Of a stretch of DNA of 64,000 nt, positions 1 to 7,682 are shown in pieces; position 1 is the first letter of the stretch, and each line of letters begins with the position of its first letter. Origin of the DNA: Streptomyces hoynatensis (GTDB lineage Bacteria > Actinomycetota > Actinomycetes > Streptomycetales > Streptomycetaceae); the NCBI RefSeq assembly GCF_003626535.1, contig NZ_RBAL01000016.1, forward strand, positions 1 to 64,000. Direction: 5' to 3'. The notes under the pieces are model-generated. The model was not told the origin of the DNA, searched no databases, and saw only the letters and a list, made by a program, of their open reading frames with translations. The position numbers and the translations under genes were made by a program.

Positions 1-26
1 CTGAGCCAGGATCAAACTCTCCGTGA
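1..26 (-). rRNA. 16S ribosomal RNA, 5' end only (partial)
   Basis: The first 20 bases are the exact reverse complement of the universal bacterial 16S 5' sequence AGAGTTTGATCCTGGCTCAG. The next six bases (CCGTGA) complete the usual Streptomyces 16S start. The gene is therefore on the minus strand and runs leftward out of the window, so only its first 26 or so nucleotides are present. A window edge exactly inside a multicopy rRNA gene suggests an assembly or contig boundary. Confidence 0.93.
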
Positions 27-192
27 ATGCTTCACGCGAGAATCCTCGCTAAAAATGAACTACTCAATCAATAAACTGGCATTGACGAGAATAGACACGC
101 TGTTGAGTTCTCAAGGAACGGACCCTCCGCGGGACCCGGGGCAGTTGGCCTTCCCGGCTTCCCGTTGCGGCGGTGTCGTAAACGTACTGGAG
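27..192 (-). promoter_or_regulatory. rrn leader region upstream of 16S
   Basis: This is the short AT-richer leader between the rnj terminator hairpin and the 16S 5' end. On the minus strand, positions 115 to 96 read CTTGAGAACTCAACAGCGTG. I recognise this as the conserved leader element found in front of Streptomyces 16S genes and usually linked to antitermination and pre-rRNA processing. I see no convincing tandem rrn promoter set here. Either the promoters diverge from consensus or this upstream stretch is unusually short. Confidence 0.5.
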
Positions 193-224
193 CGGGGCGC
201 CTGGATGCAAATCCAGGCGCCCCG
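193..224 (-). terminator. Strong hairpin downstream of rnj
   Basis: Positions 193-206 (CGGGGCGCCTGGAT) pair perfectly with 211-224 around a four-base loop, giving a 14-bp stem. It begins 15 bases past the rnj stop codon. There is no U-tract, which is common for Streptomyces terminators. It probably also insulates the rrn operon from rnj transcription. Confidence 0.8.
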
Positions 225-238
225 CCGCCAGATGGGGC

Positions 239-1924
239 TCAGACGTCGACCACGACCGGCATGATCATCGGGCGCCTGCGGTACGTGTCGGAGACCCACT
301 TGCCCATCGTCCGCCTTACCAGCTGCTGGAGTTGGTGCGGATCGACCACGCCGTCCTGGGCCGACCTGGACAGGACCTCGTCGATCTTCGGGATGACCTC
401 GGCGAAGTCCGAGTCCTCGATGCCGGAGCCCCTGGAGTGGATGCTCGGCCCGCTGACGATCTTGCCGGTGCTGCTGTCCACCACGACGAAGACGGAGATG
501 AAGCCCTCGTCGCCGAGGATCCTGCGGTCCTTCAGGCTGGATTCGGTCACGTCGCCCACGGACAGGCCGTCCACGTACACGTACCCGGCCTGGGTCTTGC
601 CGACGATCTTCGCCTTGCCGTCGACCAGGTCGACCGCGACGCCGTCCTCGGCGATGACGATCCGCTCGGCCGGCACGCCGGTCATGGCGCCGAGTTCCGC
701 GTTTGCCCGCAGGTGCCGCCACTCGCCGTGCACCGGCATCAGGTTCCTGGGCCGGCAGATGTTGTAGAAGTACAGCAGTTCGCCGGCGGAGGCGTGACCC
801 GAGACGTGCACCTTGGCGTTGCCCTTGTGGACCACCGTCGCGCCCCAGCGGGTGAGGCCGTTGATGACGCGGTAGACGGCGTTCTCGTTGCCGGGGATCA
901 GGGAGGAGGCCAGGATCACGGTGTCGCCCTCGACGATCCGGATCTGGTGGTCCCGGTTGGCCATCCGGGACAGGGCCGCCATCGGCTCGCCCTGCGAGCC
1001 GGTGCAGACCAGGACGACCTCGTTGTCGGGGAGGTCGTCGAGCGCGCGGACGTCCACGACGAGCCCGGCGGGCACCCGCAGGTAGCCGAGGTCCCTGGCG
1101 ATGCCCATGTTGCGGACCATGGAGCGGCCCACGAAGGCGATCCTGCGGCCGTGTTCGTGGGCCGCGTCCACGATCTGCTGGATGCGGTGGACGTGGCTGG
1201 CGAAGCTGGCGACGATGATGCGCTTCTCGGCCCGCGAGAAGACCTGCCGCAGCACGCCCGAGATCTCCCGCTCGGGGGCGATGAATCCGGGTACCTCGGC
1301 GTTCGTCGAGTCGCACAGCAGCAGGTCGATGCCCTCCTCGCCGAGCCGTGCGAAGGCTCGCAGGTCGGTGAGCCGGCCGTCGAGGGGCAGCTGGTCCATC
1401 TTGAAGTCGCCGGTGTGCACGGCCATTCCGGCCGGGGTGCGGATGGCGACGGCCAGCGCGTCGGGAATGGAGTGGTTGACGGCCACGAACTCGCAGTCGA
1501 AGGGCCCGATGGGCTCGCGATGTCCCTCGCGGACCTCAAGCGTGTACGGCCGGATGCGGTGTTCCTGCAGCTTCGCCTCGATCAGCGCGAGCGTCAGCTT
1601 CGATCCGATGAGCGGGATGTCTGGCTTCTCGCGCAGCAGGTACGGCACGCCGCCGATGTGGTCCTCGTGGCCGTGGGTGAGAACAATGCCGTCGATGTCG
1701 TCGAGGCGGTCCCTCAGGCAGGTGAAGTCCGGCAGAATGAGGTCGACGCCCGGCTGTTCCTGTTCGGGAAAGAGGACGCCGCAGTCGACGACGAGGAGCC
1801 GCCCTCCGTATTCGAAGACGGTCATATTGCGGCCGATTTCGCCGAGGCCGCCGAGCGGGGTAACGCGTAGGCCACCCTCAGGAAGGCTCGGCGGCGGGCC
1901 GAGTTCTGGGTGCGGATGACTCAA
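239..1924 (-). CDS. rnj: Ribonuclease J
   Basis: The product has 561 residues and is a metallo-beta-lactamase/beta-CASP nuclease that degrades and matures RNA with 5' exonuclease and endonuclease activity. The zinc-binding signature HGHEDH lies at residues 84-89, followed by the beta-CASP region and the C-terminal RNase J domain. The length is normal for actinobacterial RNase J. The start is TTG, supported by AGGAGA five bases upstream. The gene follows dapA on the same strand, with a long hairpin between them at 1940-1979 close to the ribosome-binding site. A strong terminator-like hairpin follows the stop. The dapA-rnj order is conserved in streptomycetes. Confidence 0.95.
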   Translation of the reverse strand: MSHPHPELGPPPSLPEGGLRVTPLGGLGEIGRNMTVFEYGGRLLVVDCGVLFPEQEQPGVDLILPDFTCLRDRLDDIDGIVLTHGHEDHIGGVPYLLREKPDIPLIGSKLTLALIEAKLQEHRIRPYTLEVREGHREPIGPFDCEFVAVNHSIPDALAVAIRTPAGMAVHTGDFKMDQLPLDGRLTDLRAFARLGEEGIDLLLCDSTNAEVPGFIAPEREISGVLRQVFSRAEKRIIVASFASHVHRIQQIVDAAHEHGRRIAFVGRSMVRNMGIARDLGYLRVPAGLVVDVRALDDLPDNEVVLVCTGSQGEPMAALSRMANRDHQIRIVEGDTVILASSLIPGNENAVYRVINGLTRWGATVVHKGNAKVHVSGHASAGELLYFYNICRPRNLMPVHGEWRHLRANAELGAMTGVPAERIVIAEDGVAVDLVDGKAKIVGKTQAGYVYVDGLSVGDVTESSLKDRRILGDEGFISVFVVVDSSTGKIVSGPSIHSRGSGIEDSDFAEVIPKIDEVLSRSAQDGVVDPHQLQQLVRRTMGKWVSDTYRRRPMIMPVVVDV

Positions 1925-1939
1925 GAGACTCTCCTGACC

Positions 1940-1979
1940 ACGCGCGCCACCTGCCCTGGTGAGGGCACGTGGCGCGCGT
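1940..1979 (-). terminator. Long hairpin between dapA and rnj
   Basis: ACGCGCGCCAC at 1940-1950 pairs with GTGGCGCGCGT at 1969-1979. Inside it, TGCCCT at 1952-1957 pairs with AGGGCA at 1962-1967, leaving a GGTG loop. It may terminate dapA, or it may act as a structured 5' leader of rnj, because it ends only a few bases before the rnj ribosome-binding site. Confidence 0.6.
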
Positions 1980-2053
1980 GTCTGTGTGCACTGGTCGGTA
2001 TTCAGTTATCACCTTGAGCGAGGTGATTCGCGTGGTGCTTCGCGTCTGGTTTC

Positions 2054-2953
2054 TCAGATCTGTACCCCGCCGGCGGTGAGATCCCGCTTCAGCTGCTCGC
2101 TCTCCTGCTCGGTCAGCCCGACGAGGGGGAGCCGGAGCGGGCCGCCCGGGAGACCGAGCATGCCGAGGGCCGCCTTGGTGGTGATCACACCCTGGGTACG
2201 GAACATGCCGGTGAAGACCGGCAGGAGCTTCTGGTGAATCTCCGTGGCCTTGGCGACGTCGCCACTCGTGTAGGCGTCGACCAGCGCGCGCAGCTCGGGG
2301 GTCACCAGGTGGCCGACCACGGAGACGAAGCCGACGGCCCCGACGGACAGCAGGGGCAGGTTCAGCATGTCGTCGCCCGAGTACCAGGCGAGGCCGGTGG
2401 TGGCGATGGCCCAGCCGGCGCGGCCGAGGTCGCCCTTGGCGTCCTTGTTGGCGACGATCCGGGGGTGACCTGCCAGCCTGACCATGGTCTCGGTGTCGAT
2501 CGGCACGCCGCTGCGGCCGGGGATGTCGTAGAGCATCACGGGCAGCCCGGTGGCGTCCGCGACGGCGGTGAAGTGCTGGTAGAGCCCCTCCTGCGGAGGC
2601 TTGTTGTAGTACGGCGTGACCGCGAGCAGTCCGTGGGCGCCGGCCTCCTCGGCGGCGCGGGCCAGCTCGACGCTGTGCCTGGTGTCGTTGGTGCCGACGC
2701 CGGCCACCACGTGCGCGCGCTCGCCGACCGCCTCCACCACCGCGCGGACCAGCCTGGCTTTCTCGGCGTCGCTGGTCGTGGGGGACTCGCCGGTGGTGCC
2801 GTTGACGACCAGGCCGTCGTTTCCCGCTTCCACCAGATGGACGGCGAGCCGCTGCGCGCCGTCGAGGTCGAGCGAACCGTCCGCCGTGAATGGCGTGACC
2901 ATGGCGGTGAGGACCCGCCCGAAGGGGGTCTGCGGTGTGGAGGTCGGTGCCAT
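2054..2953 (-). CDS. dapA: 4-hydroxy-tetrahydrodipicolinate synthase
   Basis: This cytosolic enzyme condenses pyruvate with aspartate semialdehyde, the first committed step to lysine and meso-diaminopimelate for peptidoglycan. The family landmarks are present: GTTGES near residue 52, LYDIPGRSG in mid-protein, and the Schiff-base lysine in NKDAKGD. The ATG at 2953 gives 299 residues, the usual size, with a weak GGAA upstream. A GTG nine bases earlier is an alternative start. It lies between thyX (upstream, beyond a 14-bp hairpin) and rnj. dapB lies about 2.5 kb away, so the lysine genes are grouped but not in one operon. Confidence 0.95.
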   Translation of the reverse strand: MAPTSTPQTPFGRVLTAMVTPFTADGSLDLDGAQRLAVHLVEAGNDGLVVNGTTGESPTTSDAEKARLVRAVVEAVGERAHVVAGVGTNDTRHSVELARAAEEAGAHGLLAVTPYYNKPPQEGLYQHFTAVADATGLPVMLYDIPGRSGVPIDTETMVRLAGHPRIVANKDAKGDLGRAGWAIATTGLAWYSGDDMLNLPLLSVGAVGFVSVVGHLVTPELRALVDAYTSGDVAKATEIHQKLLPVFTGMFRTQGVITTKAALGMLGLPGGPLRLPLVGLTEQESEQLKRDLTAGGVQI

Positions 2954-3014
2954 AGGTTCCACGCTACCCGCAGCTCAGAGTGCCGGGGCCCATCGGGGCG
3001 AACAAGCTGTGGAG

Positions 3015-3052
3015 CCCGGCGCTGCCTGCTCGGGGGTTCAGGCAGCGCCGGG
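3015..3052 (-). terminator. Hairpin terminator downstream of thyX
   Basis: CCCGGCGCTGCCTG at 3015-3028 is perfectly complementary to 3039-3052, forming a 14-bp stem with a 10-base loop. It lies between the thyX stop and the dapA start, so the two genes are probably separate transcription units. Confidence 0.75.
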
Positions 3053-3158
3053 TCCGTTCAATCACCCTAGATGAACTTCGCGAAATGTCGCAATACGTGA
3101 CACTTCAATCGGGTTTTCCTTAGGGCACACCGGCCCGGTGGGGCGGGGGTTGTGGCCG

Positions 3159-3881
3159 TCAGGGGGCCACGCGGCCGTTCGCGTTGAAAGCGGCGTGGGT
3201 GAGCGGCATCAGCCGGGCCCACTCCTCCTCCATCCGCCTGCCGACCAGCTCGATCTCGCGCTGCGGGAAGGAGGGGACCTTCGCCCGCTCGTCCTGGGTG
3301 CGCAGGCCGAGGAAGTGCATCAGCGAGCGCGCGTTGCAGGTGGCGTACATGGAGGAGAACAGGCCCACCGGGAGCGCGGCCCTGGCGACCTCCCTGGCCA
3401 CCCCGGCGGCCAGCATCTCCTGGTACGCCTCGTACGACCGGAGGTAGGACTCCTCCAGGACCTTGCGCACCAGCGAGCGCTGCCCGGCGGTGCCCGGCAC
3501 GAAGCGGTACTTGCCCGGGCGGCCCTCCTGTACGAGGTTGCGGTCCTCGCCCGGGACGTAGAACACCGGCTTGAGCTCCCGGTACCTGCCGCTCTCCTCG
3601 TTGTAGGACCAGCCGACGCGGTGCCGGTGGAACTCGCGGAAGACGAAGATCGGCGCGCTGACGAGGAAGGTCATCGAGTTGTGCTCGAAGGGGCTGCCGT
3701 GCCGGTCGCGCATCAGGAAGTTGATGAGGCCCTTGGAGCGCTCGGGGTCCTTGCCCACCTCCTCCAGGGACTGCTCGCCGGCCGTGGAGACCCGCGCGGC
3801 CCACAGCACATCCGTGTCCGAGGCACTGTGTTTGACCAGTTCGACGGTGATGTCGCTGCGGAAGCTCGGGAGGTCGTTCAT
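3159..3881 (-). CDS. thyX: FAD-dependent thymidylate synthase
   Basis: The product has 240 residues and makes dTMP from dUMP using methylenetetrahydrofolate, FAD and NADPH. The flavin-dependent family signature is visible as RHRVGWSYNEESGRY about one third into the protein. The ATG at 3881 is chosen over an in-frame upstream GTG or ATG because AAAGGA sits at the right distance and the N-terminus starts at the family boundary. Upstream, an inverted repeat CCGTCAC-N5-GTGACGG at 3931-3949 lies just outside a possible -10 box, TAGGGT (complement of 3922-3927). It could be an operator. The gene precedes dapA but is separated from it by a terminator-like hairpin. Confidence 0.95.
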   Translation of the reverse strand: MNDLPSFRSDITVELVKHSASDTDVLWAARVSTAGEQSLEEVGKDPERSKGLINFLMRDRHGSPFEHNSMTFLVSAPIFVFREFHRHRVGWSYNEESGRYRELKPVFYVPGEDRNLVQEGRPGKYRFVPGTAGQRSLVRKVLEESYLRSYEAYQEMLAAGVAREVARAALPVGLFSSMYATCNARSLMHFLGLRTQDERAKVPSFPQREIELVGRRMEEEWARLMPLTHAAFNANGRVAP

Positions 3882-3921
3882 CGGCGCGTCCTTTCGAGGG
3901 CGGCACGGGCAGGGCGGCACC

Positions 3922-3949
3922 ACCCTAGGACCGTCACGTGAGGTGACGG
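3922..3949 (-). promoter_or_regulatory. Possible thyX promoter with inverted repeat
   Basis: On the minus strand, TAGGGT (complement of 3922-3927) resembles a Streptomyces -10 box. Immediately upstream is the 7-bp inverted repeat CCGTCAC-N5-GTGACGG (3931-3949), where a -35 box or operator would lie. No good -35 hexamer is visible, so this is tentative. Confidence 0.3.
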
Positions 3950-4050
3950 GAGCCCGGCGGAGAGCAGCCCGCAAATCGAACCTTTGTCATCGAGTCGGAT
4001 TCTTCAGCTGATAACTTTGTATCCACCCCGATCAGGAGAGGAGTACCGGC

Positions 4051-4275
4051 ATGTCGTGGCCCATCGATGAGGAACGTCCCGGCGTCTCTCCGGGCGGCGC
4101 ACCGGGCGATCCGGCCCGCGGGCCGCGCCCGAGCCTCGGCCAGCGGCTGGGGCACCTGCTGGTCGGGCTCATCGTGATATCCGGGCTCGTGGGCGCGTTG
4201 CTGCTGGCCAGACCCGCCCTGGACGTGGAGCACGGGTCCGCCCCCGACGCCCCGGAGGCAGCCGACAACCGCTGA
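4051..4275 (+). CDS. Small single-pass membrane protein
   Basis: The product is a 74-residue protein of unknown function. A Pro/Gly-rich N-terminal half (residues 1-28) leads to one hydrophobic segment at about residues 33-54 (LGHLLVGLIVISGLVGALLL) and a short acidic tail. The ATG is preceded by a clear AGGAGAGG ribosome-binding site. It lies divergent from thyX and 68 bases upstream of a PH-domain membrane protein on the same strand, with which it may be cotranscribed. I do not recognise a named family. Confidence 0.72.
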   Translation: MSWPIDEERPGVSPGGAPGDPARGPRPSLGQRLGHLLVGLIVISGLVGALLLARPALDVEHGSAPDAPEAADNR

Positions 4276-4343
4276 GCGCGATAGCCTCACCGTTCACAGC
4301 ACGTCCCCCCTGTGCTCGACTGTGATACGAACGAGGACCAGCC

Positions 4344-4892
4344 GTGCCCCTGACCTTTCTCGCGGCCGACCGTGACGCCTCCACGGCCGCTCAGCCGGAC
4401 GTTCCGCTGCCCCACTCCGACCAGGACTACTGGCGGCGCCCCTACCGTCTGGGCCCCTGGCGCGTCGGCATCGCCGCCGTCATACTGCTGATCTCCGCCT
4501 ACCTGATGATCTCGGCGCTGATCATCGCGCTGGCCGGGCCCCCGGCGGGGGCCGGCGTCACGGTGGGCACCGCCGTGGTGACCATCGCCCTCGCCCTGCG
4601 CCTGCTGCGCATGGGGATCTGGGTCAGCTCCCGCGGCCTGCGCCGCGTCGGCCTGCTCGGCACCCGCACCCTGCGCTGGCGGGAGATCTCGCGCGTGCAC
4701 ACCGTTCAGCAGCCCGTGAAGTGGCTGGGGCTGCCGCGCACCGTGCAGGGCCAGGGGCTGCTCGTGGAGCGGCACCACGGCGAGCCGCTGCGGATGCTGC
4801 TCACCGACCACAGCGCCGACTTCCTGGGCCGCCCCGAGGTCTTCGACCGGGCCGCGGACACCATCGAGGCCTGGGCGGCCGAGCACCAGTAG
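4344..4892 (+). CDS. PH-domain membrane protein
   Basis: The 182-residue protein has two hydrophobic helices at about residues 38-85. A C-terminal domain of about 90 residues follows, with the pattern of bacterial PH (YdbS-like/DUF2581) domains: a beta-rich run that includes GLRRVGLLGTRTLRWREIS, then a C-terminal helix. It is probably an integral membrane protein with a cytoplasmic PH-like domain, and its ligand is unknown. The GTG start fits the upstream reading. It faces the convergent TPR gene across a small hairpin at 4918-4936. Confidence 0.78.
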   Translation: MPLTFLAADRDASTAAQPDVPLPHSDQDYWRRPYRLGPWRVGIAAVILLISAYLMISALIIALAGPPAGAGVTVGTAVVTIALALRLLRMGIWVSSRGLRRVGLLGTRTLRWREISRVHTVQQPVKWLGLPRTVQGQGLLVERHHGEPLRMLLTDHSADFLGRPEVFDRAADTIEAWAAEHQ

Positions 4893-4917
4893 CCCCCGCG
4901 GGCGCTCGCGCCCGGGC

Positions 4918-4936
4918 ACGCCCCGGGAAGGGGCGT
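4918..4936. terminator. Small hairpin between convergent genes
   Basis: ACGCCCC at 4918-4924 pairs with GGGGCGT at 4930-4936 around a five-base loop. It lies between the stops of two convergent genes and could terminate either of them. Confidence 0.4.
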
Positions 4937-5014
4937 CCCCCGGGACCGGTGGCCGCCCGGTGGCGTCGGCGCCGCGGGAGACGCCTCCCCGGGGCGTTCG
5001 CCCGGCTGGGGCGG

Positions 5015-5470
5015 TCAGTGCTCGGGCGAGGCGCTTCCCGCGTGCAGCGCGATCGCGTGCTGCATCGCCTTCCTGGCCCGCGGGGTGTCCCGGGCGTCGT
5101 GGTAGGCGACCGCGAGGCGGAACCAGCAGCGCCAGTCCTCGGGATGGGCCTCCGCCTCGGCCCGCCGCTGCGCGAACACCGCGTCCGCCGCCTCGCGCTG
5201 GATACGGCCGCTCGGCGCGCGCGGCAGGTCGTCCACGGGCAGCCCGCCCTCGGCGTCCAGCTCGCGGGCCAGCCGGTTGGCGTCCAGCACGAACCGGAGG
5301 CTGCGCCACAGGAACCAGGCCCCCAGCAGCGGCAGGACCAGCACGGCCGCCCCCAGCGGCACCGACACCCAGGTGCCGTGCGCGATGAGCAGCACCCCGC
5401 GCTGGCCGGCCAGCAGGAAGTAGCCCACCAGGGCGGCGCTCATCAGGAAGTACAGGAACCTGGCGCGCAC
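5015..5470 (-). CDS. TPR-like membrane protein
   Basis: The 151-residue protein has two hydrophobic segments (about residues 5-24 and 34-55). A cytoplasmic region follows with one tetratricopeptide-like helix pair near residues 110-145 (WRCWFRLAVAYHDARDTPRARKAM). It starts with GTG two bases after the dapB stop, so it is translationally coupled to dapB. The role is unknown. The placement after dapB suggests coexpression, not necessarily shared function. Confidence 0.75.
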   Translation of the reverse strand: MRARFLYFLMSAALVGYFLLAGQRGVLLIAHGTWVSVPLGAAVLVLPLLGAWFLWRSLRFVLDANRLARELDAEGGLPVDDLPRAPSGRIQREAADAVFAQRRAEAEAHPEDWRCWFRLAVAYHDARDTPRARKAMQHAIALHAGSASPEH

Positions 5471-5472
5471 GG

Positions 5473-6240
5473 TCAGCCGTCCAGCTCCATGAAGTGCTCA
5501 AGGCCGAAGGTGAGGCCGGGCGCGCCCGCGATCCGGCGAATCCCGAGCAGCACGCCCGGCATGAACGAGGCGCGGTTCATCGAGTCGTGCCGGATGGTGA
5601 ACAGCTCCCCCTCGCCGCCGAACAGCACCTCCTGGTGCGCGACCAGGCCGCGCAGCCGCACCGCGTGCACCGGCACCCCGGAGACGTCGGCGCCGCGGGC
5701 CCCGGGCAGGGCCGTGCCGGTCGCGTCCGGCTGGGCGGGCAGCCCGGCCTCCTCGCGGGCCCCGGCGACCAGCTGCGCGGTGCGCACGGCCGTGCCGCTG
5801 GGGGCGTCCGCCTTGCCCGGGTGGTGCAGTTCGACGATCTCCACGGACTCGAAGAAACGCGCGGCCTGCCGGGCGAAACGCATGGTGAGGACCGCGCCGA
5901 TGCCGAAGTTCGGCGCGATCAGGACGCCGGTGCCGGGCGAGTCCGCGAGCCAGTCGCGCAGCGCCGCCAGCCGCTCCTCGGTCCAGCCCGTGGTGCCGAC
6001 GACCGCGTGGATGCCGTGGCGCACGCAGAACTCGACGTTGGCCATCACCGCGTCCGGGTGCGTCAGGTCCACGGCCACGGTGGCGCCTGCCTCCACCAGG
6101 GTGGACAGCGGGTCGCCGCGGCCGAGGGCGGCGACCAGCTCCATGTCCCCCGCGGACTCCTCCGCGGCCCGCACCGCGCGCACCGCCTCGGAGCCCATCC
6201 GCCCGCCGGCCCCGAGGACCGCCACGCGCAGCTTGCTCAT
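5473..6240 (-). CDS. dapB: 4-hydroxy-tetrahydrodipicolinate reductase
   Basis: The 255-residue cytosolic enzyme reduces the DapA product with NAD(P)H in the lysine/diaminopimelate pathway. It has an N-terminal Rossmann motif (VAVLGAGGRMG, residues 6-16) and the family active-site signature ELHHPGKADAPSGTA near residue 140. The ATG at 6240 is chosen over a longer reading frame because it places the Rossmann fold at the N-terminus and has a purine-rich GAGGGACGAGAAG upstream. It lies 71 bases after the M16 peptidase gene and is coupled to a small TPR-like membrane protein. Confidence 0.95.
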   Translation of the reverse strand: MSKLRVAVLGAGGRMGSEAVRAVRAAEESAGDMELVAALGRGDPLSTLVEAGATVAVDLTHPDAVMANVEFCVRHGIHAVVGTTGWTEERLAALRDWLADSPGTGVLIAPNFGIGAVLTMRFARQAARFFESVEIVELHHPGKADAPSGTAVRTAQLVAGAREEAGLPAQPDATGTALPGARGADVSGVPVHAVRLRGLVAHQEVLFGGEGELFTIRHDSMNRASFMPGVLLGIRRIAGAPGLTFGLEHFMELDG

Positions 6241-6311
6241 AGTTCTTCTCGTCCCTCGACTGTTCTGCTCGCCCGGCCGGGTGGTGGCCGGGCCCACGGC
6301 CGCCGATTCTC

Positions 6312-7682
6312 TCAGGCCACGGCCTCGGACAGGCGGGCGGCCTGGCTGCCGCTGAGCCGGCCGATGACCGCGAGCGAGGGCCGTTGCCCCAGCACCTCCC
6401 CCGCCACCTTCCGCACCTCGTCGGGAGTGACCGCGGCGATCCGGTCCAGCAGCTCGTCGACCGAGAGCTGCTCGCCCCAGCACAGCTCGCTCTTGCCGAT
6501 GCGGTGCATCAGCGAGCCGGTGTCCTCCAGGCCGAGCACGGTGGAACCGGTGAGCTGGCCGATCGCCCGGCGCGTCTCCTCCTCGTCGAGGCCGTGTTCT
6601 GCCACCTCGGCGAGCTGCTCGCGGCAGATCCGCAGCACGTCGGAGAGGCGGTCGGGGCGGCAGCCCGCGTAGACGCCGAACAGGCCGCAGTCGGCGTAGC
6701 CGGAGGTGTGCGTGTAGACGTTGTAGGCCAGGCCCCGTTTCTCGCGGATCTCCTGGAACAGGCGCGAGCTCATCCCGCCCCCCAGGGCGGCGGAGAGCAC
6801 GCCGAGGGCCCAGCGGCGCTCGTCGTGGCGGGAGACGCCCGGCATCCCCAGGATGACGTGCGCCTGCTCGGTGCGGCGCTCCAGCACGTCCACCCGGCCC
6901 GCGGCGCGCAGCCCCCGCTGCCCCGAGCGCGGCCCCACCGGCTCGGCGCCCGCCTCCGCGCCGGCGGACAGGGCCTCCCCGAATGCCTGCGCGACCTGGG
7001 CCACGAGGGCGTCGTGATCGAGGTTCCCGGCGGCGGTGACGACCAGGCGGGTCGGGTCGTAGTGGCGCCGGTAGAAGCGGGCGATGCGGTCGCGGGTCAG
7101 GGCGTTGATCGTCTCGACGGTGCCGAGGACGGGGCGGCCGAGCGGGGAGTCCCCGAAGAGGGTGCGCGCGAACAGGTCGTGCACGCCGTCGCTCGGGTCG
7201 TCCTCGGTCATCGCGATCTCCTCCAGGATGACGCCGCGCTCGGCGTCCACCTCCTCGGGGGCGATCACCGAGCCGGTGAGCATGTCGCAGACGACGTCGA
7301 CAGCGAGCGGCAGGTCGGCGTCGAGCACCCGGGCGTAGTAGCAGGTGAACTCCTTCGTGGTGAAGGCGTTCATCTCACCGCCCACGGCGTCGATGACCGA
7401 GGAGATGTCCAGGGCAGAGCGCCGCCTCGTGCCCTTGAAGAGCAGGTGCTCCAGGTAGTGCGTGGCGCCGTTGAGCGCCGGGGTCTCGTCGCGGGAGCCG
7501 ACCCTGGCCCAGATGCCGAAGGACACGGAGCGCACCTGCGGCACCGTCTCGGTCACGATCCGCAGCCCGCCGGGCAGCACCGTCTTGCGCACGGCGGAGC
7601 CGGTGGCGGGACGCGGACGGGGCACGGCCCGCCCCACCTCAGCGGTGGGGCGGGCCGTCGTCGCGCGGGGCGTACCGGTCAC
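6312..7682 (-). CDS. M16 family zinc metallopeptidase
   Basis: The 456-residue protein of the pitrilysin/processing-peptidase family has the inverted zinc motif HYLEH followed by the downstream glutamate region ERGVILEEIAMTEDDP. It also has the second, non-catalytic M16 half with the usual R/Y region (EKRGLAYNVYTHT). The GTG start overlaps the pnp stop codon by four bases (GTGA), so it is translationally coupled to pnp. This pnp-peptidase pairing is conserved in streptomycetes. Its substrates are unknown. It probably acts in the cytoplasm, since no signal peptide is visible. Confidence 0.92.
   Translation of the reverse strand: MTGTPRATTARPTAEVGRAVPRPRPATGSAVRKTVLPGGLRIVTETVPQVRSVSFGIWARVGSRDETPALNGATHYLEHLLFKGTRRRSALDISSVIDAVGGEMNAFTTKEFTCYYARVLDADLPLAVDVVCDMLTGSVIAPEEVDAERGVILEEIAMTEDDPSDGVHDLFARTLFGDSPLGRPVLGTVETINALTRDRIARFYRRHYDPTRLVVTAAGNLDHDALVAQVAQAFGEALSAGAEAGAEPVGPRSGQRGLRAAGRVDVLERRTEQAHVILGMPGVSRHDERRWALGVLSAALGGGMSSRLFQEIREKRGLAYNVYTHTSGYADCGLFGVYAGCRPDRLSDVLRICREQLAEVAEHGLDEEETRRAIGQLTGSTVLGLEDTGSLMHRIGKSELCWGEQLSVDELLDRIAAVTPDEVRKVAGEVLGQRPSLAVIGRLSGSQAARLSEAVA

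Noticed and set aside
332..1870. Plus-strand open frame opposite rnj
   Set aside because: Composition is that of antisense; rnj on the other strand has the HGHEDH motif and a good ribosome-binding site.
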